Below are positions 1 through 9,094 of a DNA stretch of 64,000 bases, one piece after another. Within the stretch, counting starts at the first letter, position 1. Every line of letters starts with the position of its first letter. Position numbers and translations under genes: made by a program. The notes under the pieces were generated by a model, which saw only the letters and a program-made list of their open reading frames with translations, was not told where the DNA came from and ran no database searches. Location: contig NZ_JADOUF010000001.1 in the NCBI RefSeq assembly GCF_015751905.1, positions 6,014,001 through 6,078,000 of the forward strand, given 5' to 3'. This DNA is from Longispora fulva. Lineage in GTDB: Bacteria; Actinomycetota; Actinomycetes; Mycobacteriales; Micromonosporaceae.

Positions 1-745
1 CATCGACAAGAACGACATCGTCCAGGTCACCGCGCAGAACAAGATCGTGACCCGGGACGTCCCGAAGGACCCGACGGCCACGGCACTCGTGACCAAGTAC
101 AAGACCCTGATCGCGCCGATCGCGAACCGGAAACTCGGTTACATTGCCGGCGACGTTCAGAAGGCCGTTTCCTCCACTGTCGAGACCCCGCTCGGTGACC
201 TGATCGCCGACGCGCAGCTCGCCGCGACTTCCGCGCCGGACAAGGGTGGCGCGCAGATCGCATTGATGAATCCCGGTGGCATTCGGGCCGACCTGACCTA
301 CGCGCAGTCCGGCTCCGAGGGCAACGGGGTCGTGACCTACGCCGAGGCGTTCACCGTCCAGCCGTTCAACAACTACGTGGACACCGTGAGCCTGACCGGC
401 GCCCAGATCGTCACCGTGCTGGGCCAGCAGTTCACCGGGACCAACTCCGGTGTGGCGAAGAAGGTTCTGCAGGTCTCGACCGGTTTCACGTACACGGTGA
501 CGGGTCTGCTGACCGTGTCCGACGTGCGCCTCAACGGCGTGCCGCTGGATCCGGCCGCGACCTACCGGGTGTCCATCAACTCGTTCCTCGCCGACGGCGG
601 TGACGGCTTCCCCGAGCTCGCCAAGCACACCAACAAGCTCGTCGGGCCGCTGGACATCGACACGTTCGCCGCCTACATGGCCGCGAACTCCTCGGCCGCG
701 AATCCCTACCCGGTTCCGGCCGCGACGCGGATCACGTTCCAATAA
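1..745 (+). CDS. Secreted 5'-nucleotidase / UshA-type metallophosphatase, C-terminal part (5' end outside window)
   Basis: This is the C-terminal domain of a bifunctional 5'-nucleotidase/2',3'-cyclic phosphodiesterase, an extracytoplasmic enzyme that hydrolyses nucleotides. The reading frame is open from the first bases of the window, so the catalytic metallophosphoesterase domain lies upstream. Visible 5'-nucleotidase C-terminal motifs are NPGGIRADL (substrate-binding Asn/Arg), VQPFNNYVDT and the SFLADGGDGFP loop near the end. No C-terminal anchor or LPXTG is seen. A strong hairpin follows 13 bp after the stop. The domain is recognised with confidence; the exact substrate is not determined by what is visible. 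Confidence 0.88.
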   Translation, partial: IDKNDIVQVTAQNKIVTRDVPKDPTATALVTKYKTLIAPIANRKLGYIAGDVQKAVSSTVETPLGDLIADAQLAATSAPDKGGAQIALMNPGGIRADLTYAQSGSEGNGVVTYAEAFTVQPFNNYVDTVSLTGAQIVTVLGQQFTGTNSGVAKKVLQVSTGFTYTVTGLLTVSDVRLNGVPLDPAATYRVSINSFLADGGDGFPELAKHTNKLVGPLDIDTFAAYMAANSSAANPYPVPAATRITFQ

Positions 746-757
746 ACCCTTTTCGTC

Positions 758-787
758 GGTGCCCCGGAAGATCTTTTCCGGGGCACC
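758..787 (+). terminator. Rho-independent-type hairpin after the 5'-nucleotidase gene
   Basis: A perfect 12-bp stem (GGTGCCCCGGAA, 758-769, with 776-787) has a 6-nt loop and is followed by a short TTC run. It lies just after the stop codon at 745. Confidence 0.8.
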
Positions 788-934
788 TTCGTGTAACAGA
801 AGCGTTATCCAATGGCCGCTCTACCTTAATCCCCCCTTGAGGAGCCCTCTGCCAGTCTCTGGACTACCCGCGCCATCCGATGTGAGATCCCTCATGCATC
901 GGCCGGCGGGGTCCCAGACTGAAGGGGAGGAACC

Positions 935-3220
935 GTGCGACGACGCACAAGAGTTCTCGTGGCCGGGGTCGCGTCCGGCCTTCTTATGGCGGGCATGGCC
1001 GCCGCCGCCGTGCAGGCGCATCCCGGCGGCCCGGCCGCCCAGCCGCCGGCCTCCGACGAGCAGCGCACCAGCCGTCCCGACGAGATGCTCACGGCCGGGA
1101 TGGCCAAGGAGCGCGCGCAGAAGCTTGAGGCGCTCAACGCGATCGTCAAGGACCCGACGAAGCTCGTGAAGCGCGGCGAGTCCTCCGGCGTCCAGCTGCC
1201 CAACGGCAAGTGGGTCCAGTGGGGAACGCCGAAGACGGCGCACATCTTCACCCTGCTCGCCGAGTTCGGCGACGCGACCCCGGACGGCGGTGCCCCCGGT
1301 CCGGCGCACAACCTGATCCCGGAGCCTGACCGCACCAAGGACAACTCGACGCTGTGGAACAAGGACTCCAGCCAGGCGTACTTCCAGAACACGCTGTTCT
1401 CGAAGTCCGGTGGCGACTCGATGTCCGACTTCTACCTGCGGCAGTCCTCGGGCCGCTACACCGTCACCGGTGAGGTCACCCCGTGGGTGAAGCTGCCGGC
1501 GAACGCCACCCGGTACGGCAAGAACGACCACACCGACGCCGTGCGCTACGGCGCGCTGGTCAAGGACACGGTCGACGCGTGGTACGCGCAGCAGAAGGCC
1601 GCCGGCCGGACCGACGCGCAGATCAAGACCTACCTGCAGCAGTTCGACCAGTGGGACCGCAACGACTTCGACGGCGACGGCAACTTCGACGAGCCCGACG
1701 GCTACCTGGACCACGTCCAGATCATCCACGCGGGTGAGGGCGAGGAGGCCGGTGGCGGCGCCCAGGGCGACGACGCGATCTGGTCGCACTCCTGGTCGGC
1801 CTTCGGCAGCGACGCCGGCGCGACCGGCCCGGCGGGCAACCTGCAGGGTGGTGTCCAGTTCGGTAACACCGGCATCTGGGCCGGCCGCTACACCACCGAG
1901 CCGGAGAACGGCGGGCTCGGCGTCTTCTGCCACGAGTACGGCCACGACATCGGCCTGCCCGACTACTACGACACCGACGGTGGCGACAACGGCACCGGCT
2001 TCTGGACCCTGATGTCCGGCGGCTCGTGGCTCAACCACGGCAAGCAGGACATCGGCTCGACCCCGGGCTACATGGGCCCGAACGAGAAGCTGTTCCTCGG
2101 CTGGCTCGACTACGACGTGGTTGACACCACCAAGAAGACCTCGGTGAACGTCCTCGGCGCGGCTGCCGGCGGCAACCTGTTCGGCCTCAAGCAGGCCACC
2201 ATGGTCAAGCTGCCGACGCAGCACCTGACCAAGGAGTACACCAAGCCGTTCGGTGGCAGTGGCGAGTGGTGGTCCGGCTCGGACGACAACCTGCAGACCT
2301 CGCTGTCCCGCGACATCGACCTGACCGGTGCCACCTCGGCCTCGGTGAGCGCCAAGGCCTGGTACGCCACGGAAGAGGGCTACGACTACGCCAAGGGCCA
2401 GGTCTCCGTCGACGGCGGCACGACCTGGATCGACGCCGGCGCGAAGCTCGAGGGCAACTCCAACGGCTGGGTGGACCTGAACTTCGACCTGTCGGCGTAC
2501 GCCGGCAAGAAGATCAAGTTCCAGTTCTACAACTACACCGACGGCGGCCTGCACTTCGACGGCCTGTTCGTGGACAACATCTCCGTGACGAAGAACGGCG
2601 CGGTCGTGTTCTCCGACGACGCCGAGTCGACCGACGCGGGCTGGACCGCCAAGGGCTTCACCCGGTTCGACGGCACCATCCACTACGACCGGGAGCACTT
2701 CTACCTGGTCGAGAACCGGCAGTACGTCGGCTACGACAAGACGCTGAAGACCGGCCCGTACAACTTCGGTTGGGGCGACACCAAGCCGGACTGGGTCGAG
2801 CGCTTCGCCTTCAACCCGGGCATCGTGGTCTGGTACGTCAACGGCGCGTACGGCGACAACAACACCAGCGCGCACCCCGGCTTCGGCCAGTCGCTGCCGG
2901 TGGACGCCCGTCCGGGTCTGATCAGCTTCCCGGCTCCGCTGAAGCCGCTGTCCAACGGCAAGGCGGGCTTCGACGGCGCGTTCAGCCGCCGTGGCGTCCC
3001 GGCGGTCACGTTCCACAAGAACGGCAACGCGGTCACCCTTCCGGCCCGCCCCGGTGTCGCTGTCTTCGACGACACCGACGTCAACAAGTACTGGAGCAAC
3101 ACCTCGGTCCGGGACAGCTGGAACTCGACCAAGGTGTCCGGCACCGGCGTCCGGATCGAGATCCTGCTCGACGGCAACGGCGACCTGGTCCCCGCGATCA
3201 TCAAGGTCACCCGTAAGTAG
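935..3220 (+). CDS. Immune inhibitor A-type M6 family secreted zinc metalloprotease
   Basis: This is a 761-aa secreted peptidase. The GTG start follows a good ribosome site (GGGGAGG at 924-930). The N-terminus is a signal peptide (two-Arg start, hydrophobic stretch, Ala-rich cleavage region near residue 27). The zinc site HEYGHDIGLPD (HExxH, about residue 332) and the following DYYDTDGGDNGTGFWTLMSGG segment are typical of M6 InhA peptidases. The C-terminal half resembles the MAM/jelly-roll-like and VEG-type domains of this family, with GGLHFDGLFVDNISV as a jelly-roll signature. The family degrades extracellular proteins. The gene is monocistronic, with terminators on both sides. Family assignment is strong; substrate is unknown. 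Confidence 0.93.
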   Translation: MRRRTRVLVAGVASGLLMAGMAAAAVQAHPGGPAAQPPASDEQRTSRPDEMLTAGMAKERAQKLEALNAIVKDPTKLVKRGESSGVQLPNGKWVQWGTPKTAHIFTLLAEFGDATPDGGAPGPAHNLIPEPDRTKDNSTLWNKDSSQAYFQNTLFSKSGGDSMSDFYLRQSSGRYTVTGEVTPWVKLPANATRYGKNDHTDAVRYGALVKDTVDAWYAQQKAAGRTDAQIKTYLQQFDQWDRNDFDGDGNFDEPDGYLDHVQIIHAGEGEEAGGGAQGDDAIWSHSWSAFGSDAGATGPAGNLQGGVQFGNTGIWAGRYTTEPENGGLGVFCHEYGHDIGLPDYYDTDGGDNGTGFWTLMSGGSWLNHGKQDIGSTPGYMGPNEKLFLGWLDYDVVDTTKKTSVNVLGAAAGGNLFGLKQATMVKLPTQHLTKEYTKPFGGSGEWWSGSDDNLQTSLSRDIDLTGATSASVSAKAWYATEEGYDYAKGQVSVDGGTTWIDAGAKLEGNSNGWVDLNFDLSAYAGKKIKFQFYNYTDGGLHFDGLFVDNISVTKNGAVVFSDDAESTDAGWTAKGFTRFDGTIHYDREHFYLVENRQYVGYDKTLKTGPYNFGWGDTKPDWVERFAFNPGIVVWYVNGAYGDNNTSAHPGFGQSLPVDARPGLISFPAPLKPLSNGKAGFDGAFSRRGVPAVTFHKNGNAVTLPARPGVAVFDDTDVNKYWSNTSVRDSWNSTKVSGTGVRIEILLDGNGDLVPAIIKVTRK

Positions 3221-3236
3221 TTAGAACGCACTCAAG

Positions 3237-3268
3237 GCGGGTGTTCCGGTTCATTCCGGAACACCCGC
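3237..3268 (+). terminator. Terminator after the M6 protease gene
   Basis: A perfect 13-bp stem (GCGGGTGTTCCGG, 3237-3249, with 3256-3268) has a 6-nt loop and is followed by TTT. It sits 16 bp after the stop. Confidence 0.88.
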
Positions 3269-3294
3269 TTTCGCATGCCCGATATGATCATGGG

Positions 3295-4545
3295 ATGTCC
3301 CGACCAGCGCGCGAGACCCGCAACCCGAAAGTCAAGCGCGCCCGCCGTCGGCTGCACAAACGGGCCCGGAGCGCGGCGGGCACCGTCGTGCGGTACCTGC
3401 GGATCGAGACCATCGGGGGCATGCTCCTGCTCGCGGCCACCGTCCTCGCGCTCCTGATGGCCAACACCCCGCTGTCGGACTTCTACTTCCGGCTCCGCGA
3501 GGCCCAGTTCGGGCTGGACATGTTCCACCTCAAGCTGCCGCTGGAGTCCTGGGCCAAGGACGGCCTGCTCACCCTGTTCTTCGTCGTCGCCGGCCTGGAA
3601 CTCAAGCGCGAACTCGTCGTCGGGGAGCTGCGCGAGCCCCGCCGGGCGCTGTTCCCGGTGTTCGCGGCGATCGGCGGCATGCTCACCCCCGCCGCCGTCG
3701 CGCTGGCCGTCGGCTGGGGCGCCGACGGGGCGCTGAACGCGTGGGCGATCCCGGTCGCGACCGACATCGCGTTCGCGCTGGCCGTGCTGGCGGTCACGGC
3801 GTCCACCCTGCCAGCGAGCCTGCGGGTGTTCCTGCTGTCCCTGGCCGTCGTCGACGACCTGGGCGCGATCCTCATCATCGCCGTGGTCTACACCGCGTCG
3901 CTCTCCTGGACCTGGCTGCTCGCCGGGATCGCCGTGCTCGTCGTCTACGGGGTGCTGCAACAGCTCCGGTTCAAGGGCGTGTACCTGTACGTGGCGCTCG
4001 GCGTCGCCGCATGGGCGTTCATCCACGCCAGCGGTGTGCACGCGACCATCGCCGGCGTGGCTGTGGGCCTGCTCACCCGGGTCAAACCGGACAAGGGCGA
4101 GGCGCACACCCCGGCGGAGACCCTGGAGCACAAGCTGCAGCCGTTCAGCGCCGGGGTGTGCGTACCCGTCTTCGCGTTCTTCGCCGCCGGGGTCGCGCTC
4201 GACGGGGGCGCGATCCGGGCCTTCCTTGGGGACCGGGTCGCGTGGGCGGTCGTCGCCGGTCTCGTTGTCGGAAAGACGATCGGGGTACTGGGCGGCGCCA
4301 GCCTCGCCGTCCGACTCCGACTGGCCAGGCTCCCCGAGGAGCTGAGCTGGTGGGACCTGGCGGCCGTGGCGGTGCTCGCCGGCTGCGGCTTCACGGTCAG
4401 CCTGCTCATCGCCGAGCTGGCGTTCGTCGGCGACCCGCAGGCGGAGCGGATGAAGGCTGCCGTGCTGCTCGGTTCCCTGCTGTCGGCGACCGTCGCTGCA
4501 CTGCTGCTGCGACGTCGGACCAAGCGCTTCGTGTCCGCCGCGTGA
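3295..4545 (+). CDS. nhaA: Na+/H+ antiporter NhaA
   Basis: This integral membrane protein of 416 aa exchanges sodium for protons and serves in pH and salt homeostasis. About eleven hydrophobic segments follow a basic cytoplasmic N-terminus. NhaA hallmarks include IETIGGMLLL near the start, FFVVAGLELKRELVVGEL, the ATDIAFALAVLAV helix holding an ion-binding-type Asp, and SLAVVDDLGAILIIAVVY with the paired Asp residues. I chose the ATG at 3295. An in-frame GTG at 3241 lies inside the preceding terminator stem and is unlikely. The next gene starts 21 bp after the stop, so the two may be co-transcribed. Confidence 0.93.
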   Translation: MSRPARETRNPKVKRARRRLHKRARSAAGTVVRYLRIETIGGMLLLAATVLALLMANTPLSDFYFRLREAQFGLDMFHLKLPLESWAKDGLLTLFFVVAGLELKRELVVGELREPRRALFPVFAAIGGMLTPAAVALAVGWGADGALNAWAIPVATDIAFALAVLAVTASTLPASLRVFLLSLAVVDDLGAILIIAVVYTASLSWTWLLAGIAVLVVYGVLQQLRFKGVYLYVALGVAAWAFIHASGVHATIAGVAVGLLTRVKPDKGEAHTPAETLEHKLQPFSAGVCVPVFAFFAAGVALDGGAIRAFLGDRVAWAVVAGLVVGKTIGVLGGASLAVRLRLARLPEELSWWDLAAVAVLAGCGFTVSLLIAELAFVGDPQAERMKAAVLLGSLLSATVAALLLRRRTKRFVSAA

Positions 4546-4566
4546 ACGTGAGCTTATTCTTGACGG

Positions 4567-5493
4567 ATGATCCCCGTGGCCACTGACGAGTCCGCCGTCC
4601 TGCTCGACGGGCCGTGGACGCACCGGTTCGTCAGCGCCAACGGCATCCGGTTCCACGTCGTGGAGGCCGGCCAGGGGCCACTGGTGCTGCTGCTGCACGG
4701 CTTCCCCGAGTTCTGGTACACGTGGCGGCACCAGCTCGTGGGCCTCGCGGAGGCGGGCTACCGGGCCGTGGCCGTCGACGTGCGGGGCTACGGCGCGTCC
4801 GACAAGCCCCCGCGCGGCTACGACGGCTACACCCTCGCCGGGGACATCGCCGGCCTGATCCGGGCCCTCGGCGAGCGCTCGGCGACCCTGGTCGGGCACG
4901 ACATGGGCGGCATGCTCGCCTGGACGGCCGCCACGTTCCATCCGAAGCTGATCCGCCGACTGGTGATCCTGGGCGCCGCGCACCCGCTGCGGATGCGCAG
5001 CGCGCTGGTGGCGGACCCCCGGGGCCAGTTGGCGGCGAGCACCGACCTGCTCCGGTTCCAGCGGCCGAGGTACGAGCACGTGATCACCCGGGACAACGCT
5101 GCCCTCGTCGGGTCGTACCTGCACCGGTGGGCCGGGCTGGAATGGGTGCGCACGACCGACTTCGAGGAGTACGTGGCGGTCTGCCGGGCGGCCATGCAGA
5201 TCCCGCAGGCTGCGTTCTGCGCCCTGGAGGCGTACCGGTGGGCGATGCGCAGCGTGCTCCGCCTCTCCGGCTACCGGTTCGTGAGCCTGCTCAAGCAGCC
5301 CATCGTGACCCCGACGCTCCAACTGCACGGGGAGTACGACGCGTGCGTGCTGCCCCGCACCGCCCAGGGCTCCGGCCGCTACGTCATCGCGCCGTACGAG
5401 TGGCGGCTGATCGACGGCGTCGGGCACTACCCGCAGATGGAGGTCCCCGAGCTGATCACCGGGGAGATCGTCCGCTGGGCGAAACAGGAGTAG
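4567..5493 (+). CDS. Alpha/beta hydrolase, epoxide hydrolase-like (EphE-type)
   Basis: This 308-aa cytosolic alpha/beta-hydrolase has the epoxide hydrolase pattern: oxyanion motif HGFPEFWYTW (about residue 44), nucleophile elbow GHDMGG with Asp (about 110), acid in HGEYDAC (about 257) and catalytic His in GVGHYPQME (about 286). An Asp nucleophile favours epoxide hydrolase or haloalkane dehalogenase chemistry over an esterase. In M. tuberculosis ephE (Rv3670) sits beside marP. Here marP is 24 kb away, with the ESX locus between them. Its 3' end overlaps the convergent SARP gene by 38 bp. The start is followed by a second in-frame hydrophobic Met/Val option, so the N-terminus is tentative. Confidence 0.85.
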   Translation: MIPVATDESAVLLDGPWTHRFVSANGIRFHVVEAGQGPLVLLLHGFPEFWYTWRHQLVGLAEAGYRAVAVDVRGYGASDKPPRGYDGYTLAGDIAGLIRALGERSATLVGHDMGGMLAWTAATFHPKLIRRLVILGAAHPLRMRSALVADPRGQLAASTDLLRFQRPRYEHVITRDNAALVGSYLHRWAGLEWVRTTDFEEYVAVCRAAMQIPQAAFCALEAYRWAMRSVLRLSGYRFVSLLKQPIVTPTLQLHGEYDACVLPRTAQGSGRYVIAPYEWRLIDGVGHYPQMEVPELITGEIVRWAKQE

Positions 5494-8400
5494 CGCCGAC
5501 CTCCACCCGGATCCGGTTCGCGGCGGCCAGGTGTTCCGGGTCGCCCGTGATCCGGGTCAGCACGGCCAGCGCGTCGGCCTCGCCCAGCCGGTAACCGGTC
5601 TGGCGCTGGATCTCCAGGGCCGCCCTCAGGTGCCGCTCGGCCTCGCCCCGGGCACCGGACCGGCCCAGCGCGTCGGCGAGCGCCGTCAGAGCCAGACCCT
5701 CGTGCATCCGGTACCCGATCTCGCGGGTGATCGTCAGCGCCCTGGTGGCGTGCGCCGTCGCCTGCTCGACGTCCCGTCCGGCGCGCGCGAGGCCGATGCA
5801 CGCCTCCGCCTCGCCGAACAGGTAGTTGGACTCGCCGGCCCGGGTCAGGGCCTCCGCGAACCGCGCCTCGGCCTCCGCCCGGTCGCCCTGCGCCAGGAGC
5901 AGGTTGCCGAGCACGACGAGGCCGTCCACCTCCGGAACGTGGTCGTTGCCGACCCTGCTGATGGTCAGCGCCTCCCGGACCTGTTCGATGGCCTCCGGGA
6001 GCAGCCCGAGGTCCCCGGTCACCGCCGCCACCCGGATCAGGGAGTCGGCCTCACCGTGCCGGTTGCCGAATCCCCGGTGCAGCGCCAGCGCCTCGGCCAG
6101 CCGGGCCCGCGCCGAGGACAGATTCCCGAGGAAGTGCTCGGCCATGCCCAGGTTGTGCAGCGTCGGAGCGCGCATCGTCGGGCTTTCGCCGAGGGAGTCG
6201 GCCACCTCCAGGAGCCGCTCGCGCGCGATCTTCAGGCGCCCGAGCTGCATGGACACGGTCCCCAGGTTCGCCAGGCTCGTGAAGACCGGTCGGCCGGCGG
6301 CCCGCGCGTACTCCAGGGCCTCCGTGTAGGTGTCCGCGGCCCGCTCGGGCTGCCCGGTCTGCCGGTACAGGATGCCCAGGTTGTTCAGCACCGTCGTCAG
6401 GCCCTCCGGCCAGGCCCGCACCGCCAGGTCCCTGGCCCGCAGGAACAGGTCCACCGCGGCGGCGGAGTCGTTGACCGCCGCCCGGGCCATGCCCAGGTTG
6501 ACCATCGCGGACGCCTGGCCGGCCGGGTCCCCGGCGTCGTCAGCGGCCCGCAGGGCGGCGGTGGCCGTGGCCAGCCAGTCCACCGGGAACCTGCGGCGGT
6601 AGAAGTAGTCGCGCAGGGCGTCGGCGAGCAGCCAGGACACCTCGGGCGAGCCGGCGGCAGGAGCCGCCTCGACCACGGCACACAGCGCGGTCCGTTCGGC
6701 GTCCAGCCAGGTCACGGCATCGGTCACGGCGTCGAACCGCGGCACGCTCGCCGAGCTGAGGCCGGGCGGCCGGGGGAGCCGGCGTCCGACGGGGTTGAGC
6801 ACGGCCACCGCGGCCAACGTGCTGGCCAGATACCAGTCGTGCATCCGCCGGACCGCCGCCGGCGCCTCGTCGCCCACCTGTTCGCCGGCGTAGAGCCGCA
6901 GCAGGTCGTGCATCGAGTACCGCCCGGTCTCCGACGCGTCCACCAGGTGCGCCGACACGAGCTTGCTCAGCGGCCCGCGCACCCCGGCCACCGGCACCCC
7001 GAGCACCGCGGCGGCCACCTCCGCGGAGAAGTCGTCCACGGGCAGCAGCCCCAGCAGCCGGAACAGCCGGGCGGTCTCGGCGGGCAGCCGGGCGTAGGAC
7101 AGCCCGAACGCGATCCGCACCGAGGCCTGGTCGTCCCCCTTGATCTGCAGCGCCGTGAGCCGGTCGCCCTCGCCGAGCTCCCCGGCGTACTCCGCGAGGG
7201 TGAGGTCCGGGTGGTCTGCCAGGTGCGCCGCGACGATCCGCAGCGCCAGCGGCAGGTAACCGCACAGCCGGGCCAGCTCCGCCGCCGCCTCCGGCTCGGC
7301 GGCCGTCCTGGTCCGCCCCACCACCCGGTCGAGCAGCGCGCACGCCTCGTCCGGGGACAGGATGTCCAGGTCGAGGCGGCGCGCGCCGTCCCGGGCGATC
7401 AGGCCCGACAGGCGGTCCCGGCTCGTGATCAGGGCGAGGCTGCCCGGGCTGGACGGCAGGAGCGGGCGGACCTGGTCCGGGTGGCTGGCGTTGTCGAGGA
7501 CGACGAGCACCCGGCGGTCGGCGAGCAGCGTCCGGTACATGCCGGTCGCCTCGTCCAGGTCGACGGGGATCCGCTCGCCGGGCACCCCGAGGATCCGCAG
7601 GAACCGGGCCAGCGCGTCGAGCGGCCGGACCGGCGGGGTCGGGGAGTAGCCGTGCAGGTTGATGTAGAGCTGGCCGTCGGGGAAGCGGTCGCGGGCGCGG
7701 CGGGCCCAGTACACCGCGAGGGCGGTCTTGCCGACGCCGCCCGTGCCGGCGATCGTGCTGATCACCACGGCCCCGCTGTGTCCGAGCAGCGTGTCGAGGT
7801 GGCCGAGCTGCGCCTCGCGCCCGGTGAAGTCCACGATGTCCGGCGGCAGTTCGGCCGGCCCGGTGTCCGCGGCCGGCGTGCTGGGCGCCGGCAGGTCGAG
7901 CGACGGGTCGCCCCGGAGCACGGCCGTCTGGAGCCGCTGGAGCTCCGGGCCCGGGTCGAGACCGAGTTCCTCGCCGAGCGCCGTCCGGATCCGCTGGCAC
8001 ACGTCGAGGGCGTCGCTGCGCCGGCCGGCACGGTACAGCGCGAGGACGTGCAGCTCGGCGAGCCGTTCCCGGAGCGGGTAGCGCCCGGTCAGCTCCGCCA
8101 GCTCGGTGAGCACCTCCGCGTGCCGGCCCTGGGCCAGCTCCGCCTCGATCCGCAGGTCGGTGGCCGCGAGCAGCAGCTCGTCCAGCCCGGCGCCGACCCG
8201 GGCCCGGGTGCGCTCAGGGGCCTCCTCGCCGAGCGCCGGGCCCCGCCACAGCGCGAGGGCCGCACCGAGGACCTTCGACCGGGTGGCCGGGTCGGTGGTG
8301 TCCTTCGCCCGCTGGTACTCGCTCCGGAACCTGTGCACGTCGACGAGTGCCGGGTCGCCCTCCAGCACGTAGGCTGAACCGCGGGTGACGAGCCGGAAGC

Positions 8401-8644
8401 CGTACCGTTCCGCGTCGGCCTCCGCGAGCCGCTTGCGCAGCCTCGACACGTGCACCTGCAGGGCGCTGCGCGGCCGGCCGGGCTCGTCGCCGTCCCACAG
8501 GAGGTCGATCAGCCGATCGGTGGACACCGGATTGCCCAGCTCGAGCAGCAGGAGTCCGAGCAGGCAACGCTCGAGGCGTTGTCCCAGCTCAACGGGCTGG
8601 CCGGCCACCAGGGCCTGGACCGAGCCCAGTACACGGAACTCCAT
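5456..8644 (-). CDS. AfsR/SARP-family transcriptional regulator with NB-ARC ATPase and TPR domains
   Basis: This is a 1062-aa regulator. Residues 1-95 form an OmpR-type winged helix (MEFRVLGSV start, LQVHVSRLRKRL recognition region). Residues about 96-250 are the bacterial transcriptional activation domain. An NB-ARC ATPase follows, with P-loop GTGGVGKTALA near 298 and Walker B LVVLDNASH near 370. Residues about 650-1040 are TPR repeats (NLGILYRQTGQPERA and similar). This matches AfsR, which activates target promoters through heptameric direct repeats, with activity gated by ATP and TPR-sensed input. Three heptamers at 11-bp period lie 33 bp upstream of its own ATG. Its position beside the ESX locus makes that locus a plausible target, which is inference. 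Confidence 0.92.
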   Translation of the reverse strand: MEFRVLGSVQALVAGQPVELGQRLERCLLGLLLLELGNPVSTDRLIDLLWDGDEPGRPRSALQVHVSRLRKRLAEADAERYGFRLVTRGSAYVLEGDPALVDVHRFRSEYQRAKDTTDPATRSKVLGAALALWRGPALGEEAPERTRARVGAGLDELLLAATDLRIEAELAQGRHAEVLTELAELTGRYPLRERLAELHVLALYRAGRRSDALDVCQRIRTALGEELGLDPGPELQRLQTAVLRGDPSLDLPAPSTPAADTGPAELPPDIVDFTGREAQLGHLDTLLGHSGAVVISTIAGTGGVGKTALAVYWARRARDRFPDGQLYINLHGYSPTPPVRPLDALARFLRILGVPGERIPVDLDEATGMYRTLLADRRVLVVLDNASHPDQVRPLLPSSPGSLALITSRDRLSGLIARDGARRLDLDILSPDEACALLDRVVGRTRTAAEPEAAAELARLCGYLPLALRIVAAHLADHPDLTLAEYAGELGEGDRLTALQIKGDDQASVRIAFGLSYARLPAETARLFRLLGLLPVDDFSAEVAAAVLGVPVAGVRGPLSKLVSAHLVDASETGRYSMHDLLRLYAGEQVGDEAPAAVRRMHDWYLASTLAAVAVLNPVGRRLPRPPGLSSASVPRFDAVTDAVTWLDAERTALCAVVEAAPAAGSPEVSWLLADALRDYFYRRRFPVDWLATATAALRAADDAGDPAGQASAMVNLGMARAAVNDSAAAVDLFLRARDLAVRAWPEGLTTVLNNLGILYRQTGQPERAADTYTEALEYARAAGRPVFTSLANLGTVSMQLGRLKIARERLLEVADSLGESPTMRAPTLHNLGMAEHFLGNLSSARARLAEALALHRGFGNRHGEADSLIRVAAVTGDLGLLPEAIEQVREALTISRVGNDHVPEVDGLVVLGNLLLAQGDRAEAEARFAEALTRAGESNYLFGEAEACIGLARAGRDVEQATAHATRALTITREIGYRMHEGLALTALADALGRSGARGEAERHLRAALEIQRQTGYRLGEADALAVLTRITGDPEHLAAANRIRVEVGATPVSPSGRSPR

Positions 8645-8676
8645 TACATGACCCTAACGGGCAGGCTGATCGTGGC

Positions 8677-8705
8677 GGCAAGCGAACGGCAAGCTTCCGG
8701 CAAGC
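8677..8705 (-). promoter_or_regulatory. Candidate SARP-binding heptamer repeats upstream of the SARP gene
   Basis: Three exact copies of GGCAAGC (GCTTGCC on the gene's strand) start at 8677, 8688 and 8699, giving 7-bp units separated by 4 bp. A near copy (AGCAAGC) lies at 8713-8719. The 11-bp spacing is the known architecture of SARP binding sites. Confidence 0.65.
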
Positions 8706-8770
8706 GCCGTACAGCAAGCTGTATCCAGTAGGGCGGAACGCCGGGTCAGACGGGGGTCGGGCGCTCCGCC

Positions 8771-9094
8771 CTAAATCCTTTGCTCCTGCAGGCCGATGAC
8801 CTCGGCCCGGGACGCCCAGCCCTGGTAGACGCCGAAGTCGAACTCCTCGAGACCGAGCTTCTCCGCGATCGGGGCCCTGCCACCGGTGTACTCCAGCCGC
8901 AGCCACTGGCCGTGCTCGCCCACCACGATGAACGGCTGGCCGCGCCACGAGCAGATTGTCCGGATGTAGTAGAGCTCGACGTCGGACGCGGCGACGACCA
9001 GCAGCTCCGGCGTGTACAACCGGACAGAAGGCCCGTCCGGGCTCGCCCGATACTCGACGCCCTGATACCGGGCGAAATAACCGTCGCGGCTCAT
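8771..9094 (-). CDS. Conserved hypothetical protein coupled to the SseB-like gene
   Basis: This 107-aa soluble protein was not assigned to a named family. It reads as a compact beta-rich domain with RYQGVEYRASPDG near the start, RTICSWRGQPFIVVGEHGQW in the middle and an FGVYQGWASRAEVIGLQEQ end. Its ATG overlaps the stop of the upstream SseB-like gene by 4 bp (ATGA), so translation is probably coupled and the two products likely act together. It lies on the edge of the ESX locus and is divergently placed from mycP. Confidence 0.72.
   Translation of the reverse strand: MSRDGYFARYQGVEYRASPDGPSVRLYTPELLVVAASDVELYYIRTICSWRGQPFIVVGEHGQWLRLEYTGGRAPIAEKLGLEEFDFGVYQGWASRAEVIGLQEQRI

Noticed and set aside
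821-3016. 731-aa minus-strand open frame opposite the M6 protease
   Set aside because: High-GC shadow: Val/Arg/Leu-rich low-information protein antisense to a clear protease with signal peptide and HExxH.
3241-3294. Upstream GTG start for nhaA
   Set aside because: It lies within the stem of the preceding terminator; ATG 3295 gives the usual NhaA length.
3232-5427. 731-aa minus-strand frame opposite nhaA and the hydrolase
   Set aside because: Covers two well-supported genes on the other strand and crosses a terminator; composition is Gly/Arg/Gln shadow.
5531-8377. 948-aa plus-strand frame opposite the SARP gene
   Set aside because: Antisense to a recognised AfsR-type protein; no domain or ribosome site.
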